NCBI GenBank assembly: GCA_028822575.1
Contig: JAPKDN010000218.1
Span: forward strand, 1 to 5,823
Length of the DNA stretch: 5,823 nucleotides
Direction of reading: 5' to 3'
Source of the DNA: Alphaproteobacteria bacterium
GTDB taxonomy: Bacteria > Pseudomonadota > Alphaproteobacteria > Thalassobaculales > Thalassobaculaceae
Part shown: positions 1 to 5,354 of the stretch, one piece after another
Layout of the letters: every line of letters starts with the position of its first letter
How positions within the stretch are numbered: position 1 is the first letter of the stretch
Translations under genes and position numbers: made by a program
Notes under the pieces: generated by a model
Told to the model about the DNA's origin: nothing
Database searches by the model: none
Seen by the model: the letters and a program-made list of their open reading frames with translations, nothing else

Positions 1-151
1 GTACCACCTTGGCCGGAAGCGCGGCCACGTTGAGGCCACTGATCACGATCAACGCATAACCGAAGCCGACAACGTTGCGAACGATCCCCGCGATTAGGCA
101 AAACACCGCCCCGCCCACCCAGACCACAAGATCCCACCCAAAAAAATTCAA
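1..151 (-). CDS. TSUP (TauE/SafE-like) membrane transporter, N-terminal part, cut by window edge
   Basis: Read leftward, this frame is open to the window edge and encodes a hydrophobic N-terminus that begins NFFGWDLVVWVGG and continues AVFCLIAGIVRNVVGFGYAL, then ISGLNVAALPAKVV. A first membrane helix followed by (A)GxVRxxxGFGxAL and a loop ending in P-x-K-V-V is typical of TSUP transporters, which move sulfite, organosulfonates or other small anions across the inner membrane. Only about 50 residues are visible, so the substrate is unknown. The start is uncertain. I use a TTG at 151, which follows a GAAAG motif by 10 bases. An ATG at 155 has better spacing (6 bases) but is out of frame with the hydrophobic body because of a seven-T run at 146-140; with six T it would read MFEFFGWDLVVW, a natural start. 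An in-frame ATG at 232 also exists but lies inside the remnant of the upstream gene. The gene may be intact with a TTG start, or frameshifted. Confidence 0.55.
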   Translation of the reverse strand, partial: MNFFGWDLVVWVGGAVFCLIAGIVRNVVGFGYALIVISGLNVAALPAKVV

Positions 152-168
152 ACATATGGAGCTTTCGG

Positions 169-721
169 TCAGGTCGCGAGTGGCATAGAGGTCGCTTGTG
201 ATGTCAATCCGCGGCCACGACCCGAATTCCATGGCTGGGTCTTTCTATCCCCGACGGGTAGCAGATCACCAACCCCGTCGTCACTAAAGGCCCGACCTTG
301 GAAAGGAATCACTTCCACCGGGCTGGGCAGGTCGAAATCCCAGGACGGCGCGGGTTGGAACCCAAAAGGCCCATAATAGACCGGGGCACTGACAACCATA
401 AATAATCACCATCCTGCCGCCCGCACCTGGTCCAGGCCGTGCTCGGCCATGGGCTTACCAAGGCCATCGCTTTGGTGCTCTGGTCCAAACGAGTGGGGCG
501 AGCAACAACGCCGGTGTTCTCCCACCGATCAAAACCAGCCGCCACCTGGGTGACGCGACGAGAGCCAACGGCGACCGCGCCACGAAACTCACATTCGGCG
601 TGGTCATCCCCAACCGAAGACGATAATCTGTTAAGTCATGACAACCCTAGCTAAAGCCTTGGTCGAGTAAATGATCAATCGCGCAATGTTCACCAGCGGT
701 CTCGTTGCGAATCGTGAACAT
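169..721 (-). pseudogene. Broken GNAT N-acetyltransferase (YhbS type)
   Basis: This is the remnant of a GCN5-related acetyltransferase, a family that transfers acetyl from acetyl-CoA to an amine. The frame opening at ATG 721, with GAGG 6 bases upstream, reads MFTIRNETAGEHCAIDHLLD and QGFS, then a TAG stop at 649-647. The same frame continues with GCHDLTDYRLRLGMTTP, NVSFVAR and LVLIGGRTPALLLAPLV, the central beta strands of this family. Near base 487 the frame shifts by one base into PEHQSDGLGKPMAEHGLDQ and VRAAGW, which contains the acetyl-CoA loop Q-x-x-G-x-G. A TGA follows at 408-406. Still in this frame comes VVSAPVYYGPFGFQPA, the conserved YY-x-x-FGF region of YhbS proteins, then DFDLPSPVEVIPF. 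The 3' end is unclear: this frame stops at 171-169, another at 206-204. Three lesions in about 180 codons make a functional product unlikely. The assignment rests on family motifs I recognise, not on an alignment. Confidence 0.8.
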
Positions 722-752
722 CTCGGGCCTCGTGGGCCGGGAGAATATCGTC

Positions 753-818
753 ATCCCGACTCGAGGGTCGGGGATTAACAGGCGTGAGTCGACGGACGCC
801 TCTGGCGCGTTCGTCGAC
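753..818 (+). other. Two predicted hairpins in the kinase upstream region
   Basis: Two inverted repeats lie close together in the divergent spacer. The first has arms CCCGAC (755-760) and GTCGGG (767-772) around a six-base loop, and extends outward to 753-775 with one bulged G. The second has arms GTCGACG (788-794) and CGTCGAC (812-818), an internal loop, and an inner CGCC/GGCG stem around TCT. They could be leader RNA structure or binding sites for dimeric regulators. They are not followed by T runs, so they do not look like intrinsic terminators. Their function is unknown. Confidence 0.3.
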
Positions 819-875
819 GTCGTTCTCCGACCCGTTGTATGTTCGTGGGCGCACGCATATCCGTTATTCGCTGCT

Positions 876-908
876 TGCGATAATAAAAGCGCATTGCGCT
901 TTATCGCA
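876..908. promoter_or_regulatory. Operator-like dyad with a candidate -10 box upstream of the sugar kinase
   Basis: A perfect 8-base inverted repeat, AAAGCGCA (886-893) and TGCGCTTT (895-902), surrounds a single T. It is flanked by a second matching pair, TGCGAT (876-881) and ATCGCA (903-908), so 14 base pairs can form with one four-base bulge. GATAAT at 879-884 is one mismatch from a sigma-70 -10 box, but I see no convincing -35 box at the expected distance. If this -10 is real, transcription would start inside the dyad, about 70 bases before the kinase start. That is a normal place for a repressor operator in a sugar catabolic gene. Which regulator binds cannot be told from the window. Confidence 0.45.
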
Positions 909-961
909 CCCGAGATGGAGTGACCAGATATTTTGTGCGCAAGCGAAGAAAGGTTGAGGCC

Positions 962-1882
962 ATGAGCCATGCTGGATCAAGGCCCAAACGGTTGATCAGC
1001 CTTGGTGCCTGCGTGGTCGACGCGATCATGAAGATCGATCGTATCCCCGGCGGCGACGCCAAGGTCTTGGCCGAGGACGGCGTGGTCATCGGGGCGGGGA
1101 TGGCGGTGGCGGCGGCCTGCGCGGCGGCGGCGATGGGTGGCGATGTTTCGGTCTGGGGGCGTATTGGGAGCGACCGGATCGGTGACTTTTTCTTAGCGGA
1201 CCTTGAGGATGCCGGTGTTGACACCCGCTTTATCTTCCGTGACGAGGGGGCTCGCACGGCGGTGTCGTCGGTTATCGTTGATGGTCAGGGCCAACGTTTG
1301 GTTGTGCCGTATTTCGATATCCAATTGGGCGCTGATGCGTCCTGGTTGCCGATCGAGCAATTGGATAGCACGGATTGCGTGCTTGCCGATGTGCGTTGGC
1401 CCGAGGGTTCCAGGCAGCTTCTGGCTGAGGCTAAGCGGCGAGGATTGATCCGGGTGTTCGACGGCGATGTGGCGGCTCCCGAAATTCTGAGAGAGCTGGC
1501 GCCTCTGTCGACCCACGCTATCTTTTCCGAGCCCGGGTTTCGGTTGTTCTCCGGACGGGAGAATATCGAGGAAGCCTTGCTGGAATGCGCCGCCGGCTTC
1601 GACGGATGCATGGGAGTGACTCTCGGTGAGCACGGCTTTGCCTGGATCGAAGACGGAGAAGTTAAAAAGGTACCGGCGCCCAAGGTCGAGGCGGTCGACA
1701 CACTGGCTGCGGGGGATGTGTTTCACGGCGCTTTCGCCATGGGCATAACCGAGGGGATGAGCATCGCCGATGCCGGTCGTTTTGGGTGTGCCGCCGCCGC
1801 GATCAAATGCACCCGTTTCGGCGGACGCTCTGGTACCCCAACGCGCCTGGAAGTGGAGGCGTTGGTCGCTGCGACATATTAG
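962..1882 (+). CDS. PfkB-family sugar kinase, YihV (sulfofructose kinase)-like
   Basis: This 306-residue cytoplasmic kinase of the PfkB/ribokinase family should phosphorylate a sugar or sugar acid with ATP. An N-terminal Rossmann strand (RLISLGACVVDAIMKID, 10-26) leads to the substrate motif at 43-52. VWGRIGSDRIGDFF (64-77) is the usual GxVGxDxxG region. The C-terminal anion-hole and catalytic motif is DTLAAGDVFHGAF (246-258), with D252 as the expected base. From memory, E. coli YihV is the closest family match: the two share V-L-A-D-V-R-W (140-146), F-S-E-P-G (188-192) and the tail I-K-C-T-R-x-G-G-R-x-G. Two motifs are altered: the substrate loop lacks the usual Asn (G-A-G-M-A-V-A), and the anion hole reads AAGD rather than GAGD. 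I chose ATG 962 because AAAGG lies 8 bases upstream and the protein then begins near the first strand; an in-frame GTG at 920 would add 14 residues. Its substrate is uncertain; 2-keto-3-deoxy sugar acids, fructose-type sugars and sulfofructose are candidates. It converges on eda with 20 bases between stops. Confidence 0.85.
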   Translation: MSHAGSRPKRLISLGACVVDAIMKIDRIPGGDAKVLAEDGVVIGAGMAVAAACAAAAMGGDVSVWGRIGSDRIGDFFLADLEDAGVDTRFIFRDEGARTAVSSVIVDGQGQRLVVPYFDIQLGADASWLPIEQLDSTDCVLADVRWPEGSRQLLAEAKRRGLIRVFDGDVAAPEILRELAPLSTHAIFSEPGFRLFSGRENIEEALLECAAGFDGCMGVTLGEHGFAWIEDGEVKKVPAPKVEAVDTLAAGDVFHGAFAMGITEGMSIADAGRFGCAAAAIKCTRFGGRSGTPTRLEVEALVAATY

Positions 1883-1902
1883 TGGATGTGTAGAGGTTGC
1901 GG

Positions 1903-2520
1903 CTATAGCGCCGCCGCGCGTTTGGCAAGGGCTGAGATCGCAGTCCAGTTTCTTCCCTCAACCAAATTCGCCGGTGATGCCAGTCCACCGCCGAAACAGG
2001 CCACGTTGGGTTCGGCCAGAAACGCGGGAGCGTCATCGAATGTGAGCCCTCCGGTCGGGCAAAATCGCAGGCCCGGATAAAGCGGCGCGAGTTGTTTGAG
2101 CCCATAGGTTCCGCCCATCGCCTTGGCTGGAAAGAACTTGAGCGATCGTATACCCCGGCGGTAGGCTGTCATCGCCTCGGAGCTGGTTTGGATGCCTGGC
2201 AGGTAGTCAATACCCGCCACCTCCGCCGCTTCCATCAGATCTATATTCAGACCTGGCGATACTGTGAAGATCGCGCCAGCGTCGCGCGCCCTGGCGAAAT
2301 CAGTGGGATCCAGTACCGTTCCGACACCGACGATCGCATTGGGAAACGCCTTGGCGGCGGCTTCGACAGCGCCCAAAGCTGCTGCGGTCCGGAGCGTGAT
2401 CTCCAGTACCGGTAACCCCGCCTCTACCAAGGTCGTGCAGAGCGGCAGCGCGTCCTCCAGACGATCGATGGTCAGAACTGGTATAAAGCGGGTGCTGTTC
2501 AAAACCGTTTCGATGGCCAT
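1903..2520 (-). CDS. eda: KDPG/KHG aldolase (2-dehydro-3-deoxyphosphogluconate aldolase)
   Basis: This class I aldolase cleaves 2-keto-3-deoxy-6-phosphogluconate to pyruvate and glyceraldehyde 3-phosphate, the last step of the Entner-Doudoroff pathway; related members also act on 4-hydroxy-2-oxoglutarate. The 205-residue protein is close to the roughly 213 of E. coli Eda and covers one TIM barrel. Visible motifs are VLEITLRT (38-45) with catalytic E40 and R44, VGVGTVLDP (64-72), SPGLN (88-92), YLPGIQTSSEAM (106-117), LKFFPA (127-132) with the Schiff-base lysine K128, and FCPTGG near the phosphate site. K133 stands where many homologues have Glu (FFPAE). I chose ATG 2520 because GAAAGAG lies 6 bases upstream and the protein then starts like its relatives; an upstream in-frame start at 2568 would overlap the divergent gene. 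The nearby sugar kinase could supply its substrate, but the two are convergent, so they are not cotranscribed. Confidence 0.93.
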   Translation of the reverse strand: MAIETVLNSTRFIPVLTIDRLEDALPLCTTLVEAGLPVLEITLRTAAALGAVEAAAKAFPNAIVGVGTVLDPTDFARARDAGAIFTVSPGLNIDLMEAAEVAGIDYLPGIQTSSEAMTAYRRGIRSLKFFPAKAMGGTYGLKQLAPLYPGLRFCPTGGLTFDDAPAFLAEPNVACFGGGLASPANLVEGRNWTAISALAKRAAAL

Positions 2521-2549
2521 GGAATTCTCTTTCGTCAGAGGATAAATTG
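2521..2549. promoter_or_regulatory. 29-base divergent spacer between eda and the glycosyltransferase gene
   Basis: The start codons of two opposite genes are only 29 bases apart, and both ribosome binding sites lie in this gap: AGAGGA (2537-2542), 7 bases before the plus-strand ATG at 2550, and GAAAGAG (2533-2527 on the minus strand), 6 bases before eda. There is no room for two complete promoters, so at least one must lie inside the neighbouring coding sequence. I do not see a convincing -35/-10 pair for either gene. Confidence 0.5.
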
Positions 2550-3977
2550 ATGAGCACGATAACATCACCTAACCTGGATGCTGTCTCCAAGATGTCGTTC
2601 AAAGTCATTGACCTGATCAAGAATATTCCCCCTTCCGCCCGAAGAATTCTCGAAGTCACCGACAGGGGAACGGAGCTCGTCGATATTTTCTGGAGCCGGG
2701 CGCCCTTGGCGGCGATCACAAGCCTGAGGCCCGGGGATGTATCGGGCGATCAACGCTTTGATTGCGTTGCGTTGTTTTCGTCAGGTGTCGACATGGACGT
2801 TATGGTTGAACTTTTCAAAGGACTTCCAGCGAAGGGTCAGATAATTGCCGCGCCGGACGCGATTGACCCCGCCCTCCTCGAGGCCTTGGCGGAGGCTAAT
2901 TGTCATATATTTGACCGGGAGCCGGTCTTGCGCGCATGGCGATCCGGCGAGGCTCCTCCATCCATCGCCCTGCATTGTTCAATTACGCCAGAGATGGTCA
3001 ACGACGCGGATATCCGGGTGCATCAACCAAATAGTTTCCTGCGAACAATCCCTGGGCTTCGACCCATGGCTCAGGTCGAGTACCTTTCGCCATCATTATC
3101 GGCTGGCTTTGAATCCCGCATTTTGCTGATGCACCGTTCGATTTTGCACCCTGGTAGAGACCGCTCGTTCCTGAAAAAAGTCATAGCAGGGGGCTATCTG
3201 ATTGTTCTCGATTTGGATGATGACCCCGACTATTTTCCAGGCCTGTTTGAAAACGATGCCTTTGCGTTGAGATGTCTTCACGCCGCCCAAGTTTCCACGC
3301 CGGGTATCGCGGACAGGCTTCGGGAATACGTCTCTGAGATCGCCATTCTTCCAAACCATCTCCCGGTGCTTCCTCCGGTACGGATAAAAACCGAACCGAT
3401 CACACGGGTCTTTATCGGCGCCTATAACAGGAGCGAGGATTGGGCGGAAATCAGCAATCAGGCAAACCGCGTGCTCGGCTATTTCGGAGAGAGCGTCCAA
3501 ATTGAGGTGCTGCATGATCGGAGAGTTTTCGGTGGCCTCGTGGCGCCGAATAAGCGCTTTACGCCCCGATGTTCCTATTCCCTTTATCTTGAATTGCTCG
3601 GAAGCTGTGATATCGCGTTGCTACCGCTGCGGGACACGGCATTCAATCGTTGCAAATCGGATCTGAAATTTGTTCAATGCGCGGCTTATGGCGTTGCCGC
3701 CCTGGCGCCCATGCCCGTCTATGCAAACAGCGTTGAGGATGGCCAAACCGGGGTGCTTTACCGGTCGCCGAGCGAGTTCATGACTGGGCTGCAACGCTTG
3801 ATTCAAGAACCGGAACTTCGCGACCACCTGACGGCGCAGGCACGCGATTCTGCGATGAATAAACGTATGTTGGCCGACCATTACGAAGGGCGTCACGCCT
3901 GGTATCTAGACCTCATTGGCAAGTGCCCAGCCCTGTGCGCGGACCATCGCGTCAAGGTGCCGGAATTATACGACTGA
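2550..3977 (+). CDS. GT-B glycosyltransferase (GT4-like) with a degenerate methyltransferase-like N-terminal domain
   Basis: The 475-residue soluble protein is probably a nucleotide-sugar glycosyltransferase. Residues about 15-130 resemble a Rossmann-type methyltransferase core: ARRILEVTDRGTELV (30-44) sits where motif I belongs, and FDCVALFSSGVD follows near 71-82, but the Gly-rich SAM loop is missing. The middle part carries GGYLIVLDLDDDPDYFPGLF, then AAQVSTPGIADRL and ILPNHLP, the pattern of GT4-type enzymes where a 'DxDD' strand is followed by 'vsT..La..l' and 'lpN'. Near the C-terminus, CKSDLKFVQCAAYGVAALAP (368-387) matches the acceptor/donor loop usually written sdlKxxEyaAxGvPvva, with Gln where Glu is common. 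There is no signal peptide or membrane helix. ATG 2550 is preceded at 7 bases by AGAGGA; a TTG lies just upstream. The gene stands alone, converging on the PrpF-family gene with a 38-base gap. A role in cell-surface glycan or protein glycosylation is inferred only. Confidence 0.7.
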   Translation: MSTITSPNLDAVSKMSFKVIDLIKNIPPSARRILEVTDRGTELVDIFWSRAPLAAITSLRPGDVSGDQRFDCVALFSSGVDMDVMVELFKGLPAKGQIIAAPDAIDPALLEALAEANCHIFDREPVLRAWRSGEAPPSIALHCSITPEMVNDADIRVHQPNSFLRTIPGLRPMAQVEYLSPSLSAGFESRILLMHRSILHPGRDRSFLKKVIAGGYLIVLDLDDDPDYFPGLFENDAFALRCLHAAQVSTPGIADRLREYVSEIAILPNHLPVLPPVRIKTEPITRVFIGAYNRSEDWAEISNQANRVLGYFGESVQIEVLHDRRVFGGLVAPNKRFTPRCSYSLYLELLGSCDIALLPLRDTAFNRCKSDLKFVQCAAYGVAALAPMPVYANSVEDGQTGVLYRSPSEFMTGLQRLIQEPELRDHLTAQARDSAMNKRMLADHYEGRHAWYLDLIGKCPALCADHRVKVPELYD

Positions 3978-4010
3978 CCAATCAACCCGGCCCCGGGATC
4001 GCTAGTGAAA

Positions 4011-4025
4011 CGCGTTCAGAACGCG
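4011..4025. repeat. Short perfect dyad at the convergent 3' ends
   Basis: CGCGTTC and GAACGCG form 7-base arms around a single A and span the stop codon of the PrpF-family gene (4018-4016). The one-base spacer is too short for a tight hairpin loop and no T run follows, so it is not a clear terminator. It could be a protein site or chance. Confidence 0.25.
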
Positions 4026-5164
4026 GGAATCAGAATGTTACCTTCCATCAAGGTCCGCGCGGTGCGGTAGGCGGTCACCTGCAAAGCTTTTACACCGTCG
4101 TTTAGCACCTCCACCCGCGCATCGAGCGGCAGCACGCCCGAGGGATTGGCCAGCCGAACATCGCCCTCGCCGCTGCTCATAAGGTCATGGCAAATGGTTC
4201 CGGGAATGCGATAGGCGACGGCCAAGCACATGGCGCCGGTCAAGGGTAGGACCCGATGCACCTGTCCCATCGACCAGATCCGCGCGGAAAGATCAGCTGC
4301 TTCGGGGAGGACGGTCTCTCCAGCAAGGGTTTTGTAAGCCGTCGGCCTAGCGACTAATCCGAGCTTCGGCGCGCTTCCGGGCGCGTCCCGTGGCGTTTTT
4401 GCGAGCCCCATATGAACCGCCGCGACGCACCGTACTTTTTCCACGAGGTCCATCAGCTCGGATTGGCTCTCCAGCTCGGCGACGGTCTCAGACCCAGTGA
4501 GCCCGAAACGGGTCGCGTCGAGGAACACGCAAGGCACGCTAGAATCAACCATCGACATCTCGAATTCACCAGCGCCATCCACGGTCACGGTATCTACCGG
4601 GTTGCCGGTTGGCAGAAGCGCGCCAGTGGTGGTGCCGCCGGGGTCGAGAAAATCGAGCTGGATCCTCGCGCCGGTTCCGCCAACGCCAGGGATCTCGAAT
4701 TCACCTTCCACCCGCGCCTGGCCATCCTCGAGCGGTATGGTGGAGCGGATAATCTTTCCGGAGTTTGTGTTGTGGATCAGAACCTGTCTAGCCTTGCCGC
4801 CTGGCTTGACCAGACTATGCGTCATGAGCCCGGTATCGATCGCAAAGGGCCCCACCGCCGACGAGAGATTACCGCAATTTGAGGCATAGTCGACCTTGGG
4901 CGCGCCGACCGCGACTTGGGCGAACGTGTAATCAACGTCGGCGTCGGGCCGGCTGGGCCGGCCAATGATTACGGCCTTGGAAACCGACGAAACGCCGCCG
5001 CCCATGCCGTTTAACTGCCGCCCATAAGGATCGGGGCTACCGATGGTTCGCAGAAAAATCTCGTCCCAGGCAGCTGGTTTCGCCGGCAAATCCGCCCGAT
5101 GAAAGAACACGCCCTTAGAAGACCCACCGCGCATATAGGTAGCCGGAATACGGATTTGTGCCAT
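4016..5164 (-). CDS. PrpF-family isomerase/tautomerase (4-oxalomesaconate tautomerase / methylitaconate isomerase-like)
   Basis: The 382-residue protein belongs to the PrpF family, which has two diaminopimelate-epimerase-like halves and moves double bonds or protons in unsaturated tricarboxylates. Members include PrpF (aconitate isomerisation beside AcnD), GalD and LigU (4-oxalomesaconate tautomerases of gallate and protocatechuate breakdown) and Mii. The N-terminus IRIPATYMRGGSSKGVFF (4-21) is the family signature. GGGVSSVSKAVI (55-66) carries K63 and NCGN (96-99) carries C97, matching the conserved Lys and Cys near the active site. HRVLPLTGAMCLAVAYRIPG is the conserved C-terminal segment. 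Length is normal, so the gene looks intact. I chose ATG 5164 with AGGAG (5179-5175) 10 bases upstream; a GTG at 5170 is in frame only 4 bases from that site. No acnD, prpC, gal or lig gene is in the window, so the exact substrate stays open. Confidence 0.88.
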   Translation of the reverse strand: MAQIRIPATYMRGGSSKGVFFHRADLPAKPAAWDEIFLRTIGSPDPYGRQLNGMGGGVSSVSKAVIIGRPSRPDADVDYTFAQVAVGAPKVDYASNCGNLSSAVGPFAIDTGLMTHSLVKPGGKARQVLIHNTNSGKIIRSTIPLEDGQARVEGEFEIPGVGGTGARIQLDFLDPGGTTTGALLPTGNPVDTVTVDGAGEFEMSMVDSSVPCVFLDATRFGLTGSETVAELESQSELMDLVEKVRCVAAVHMGLAKTPRDAPGSAPKLGLVARPTAYKTLAGETVLPEAADLSARIWSMGQVHRVLPLTGAMCLAVAYRIPGTICHDLMSSGEGDVRLANPSGVLPLDARVEVLNDGVKALQVTAYRTARTLMEGNILIPAF

Positions 5165-5260
5165 GATCACGGAACTCCTGGGTGGTCGGGACGTTTGATC
5201 GGTTGATAGGGCTTTAGAATAGCGCGCTTTCGCTCCTATGCCACGTTGGACATGGACGGT

Positions 5261-5303
5261 AAGGAGGTTGATCGACTATCCATCGCGGACCCGTTAAAAC
5301 GGG
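5261..5303 (+). promoter_or_regulatory. Perfect Shine-Dalgarno with no nearby start codon, followed by a small hairpin
   Basis: AAGGAGGT at 5261-5268 fully complements the 16S 3' end, yet no ATG or GTG follows at usable spacing and the TTG at 5268 is too close. A small hairpin, CCCGT (5290-5294) and ACGGG (5299-5303) around TAAA, then abuts an ATG at 5304. This ATG is in frame with the exported protein downstream and would add 17 residues. The likelier start of that gene is 5355. The site may be a leftover of an earlier start, a leader element or chance. Confidence 0.35.
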
Positions 5304-5354
5304 ATGTTGGGAATGCGGCGTATGCTGGAATTCTCTAAGCTAAACGGAGTCGAC

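Noticed and set aside
439..654. Plus-strand open frame opposite the acetyltransferase remnant
   Set aside because: Composition is unlike the real genes and the opposite strand explains the sequence as a GNAT remnant.
686..721. Inverted repeat ATGTTCAC / GTGAACAT with a 20-base spacer
   Set aside because: The arms lie in the coding start of the acetyltransferase remnant and are short enough to be chance.
705..923. Open frame of about 72 codons on the plus strand upstream of the kinase
   Set aside because: It has no recognisable domain, no ribosome binding site, and covers the hairpins and the operator-like dyad. It reads as spacer.
739..1568. A 13-base direct repeat (CGGGAGAATATCG) at about 739-750 and about 1557-1568
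   Set aside because: One copy is in spacer and one inside the kinase; a match this short is expected by chance in a window of this size.
1193..1726. Long minus-strand open frame across the kinase
   Set aside because: It is the antisense shadow of a GC-rich gene with clear PfkB motifs and has no family features.
1899..1914. GCGGC / GCCGC hairpin between the convergent kinase and eda genes as a terminator
   Set aside because: Only a 5-base stem, no T run on either strand, and it overlaps the eda 3' codons.
225..2526. A 12-base inverted match (GCCATGGAATTC) near 225-236 and 2515-2526
   Set aside because: It includes two restriction-like palindromic words and is within chance expectation; no mobile element features accompany it.
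4412..4889. Two plus-strand open frames inside the PrpF-family gene
   Set aside because: They are antisense shadows; the minus strand carries the conserved YMRGG and NCGN motifs.
5195..5220. TTGATC ... TAGAAT as a promoter for the exported Sel1-like gene
   Set aside because: The spacer is only 14 bases, too short for a normal sigma-70 promoter.
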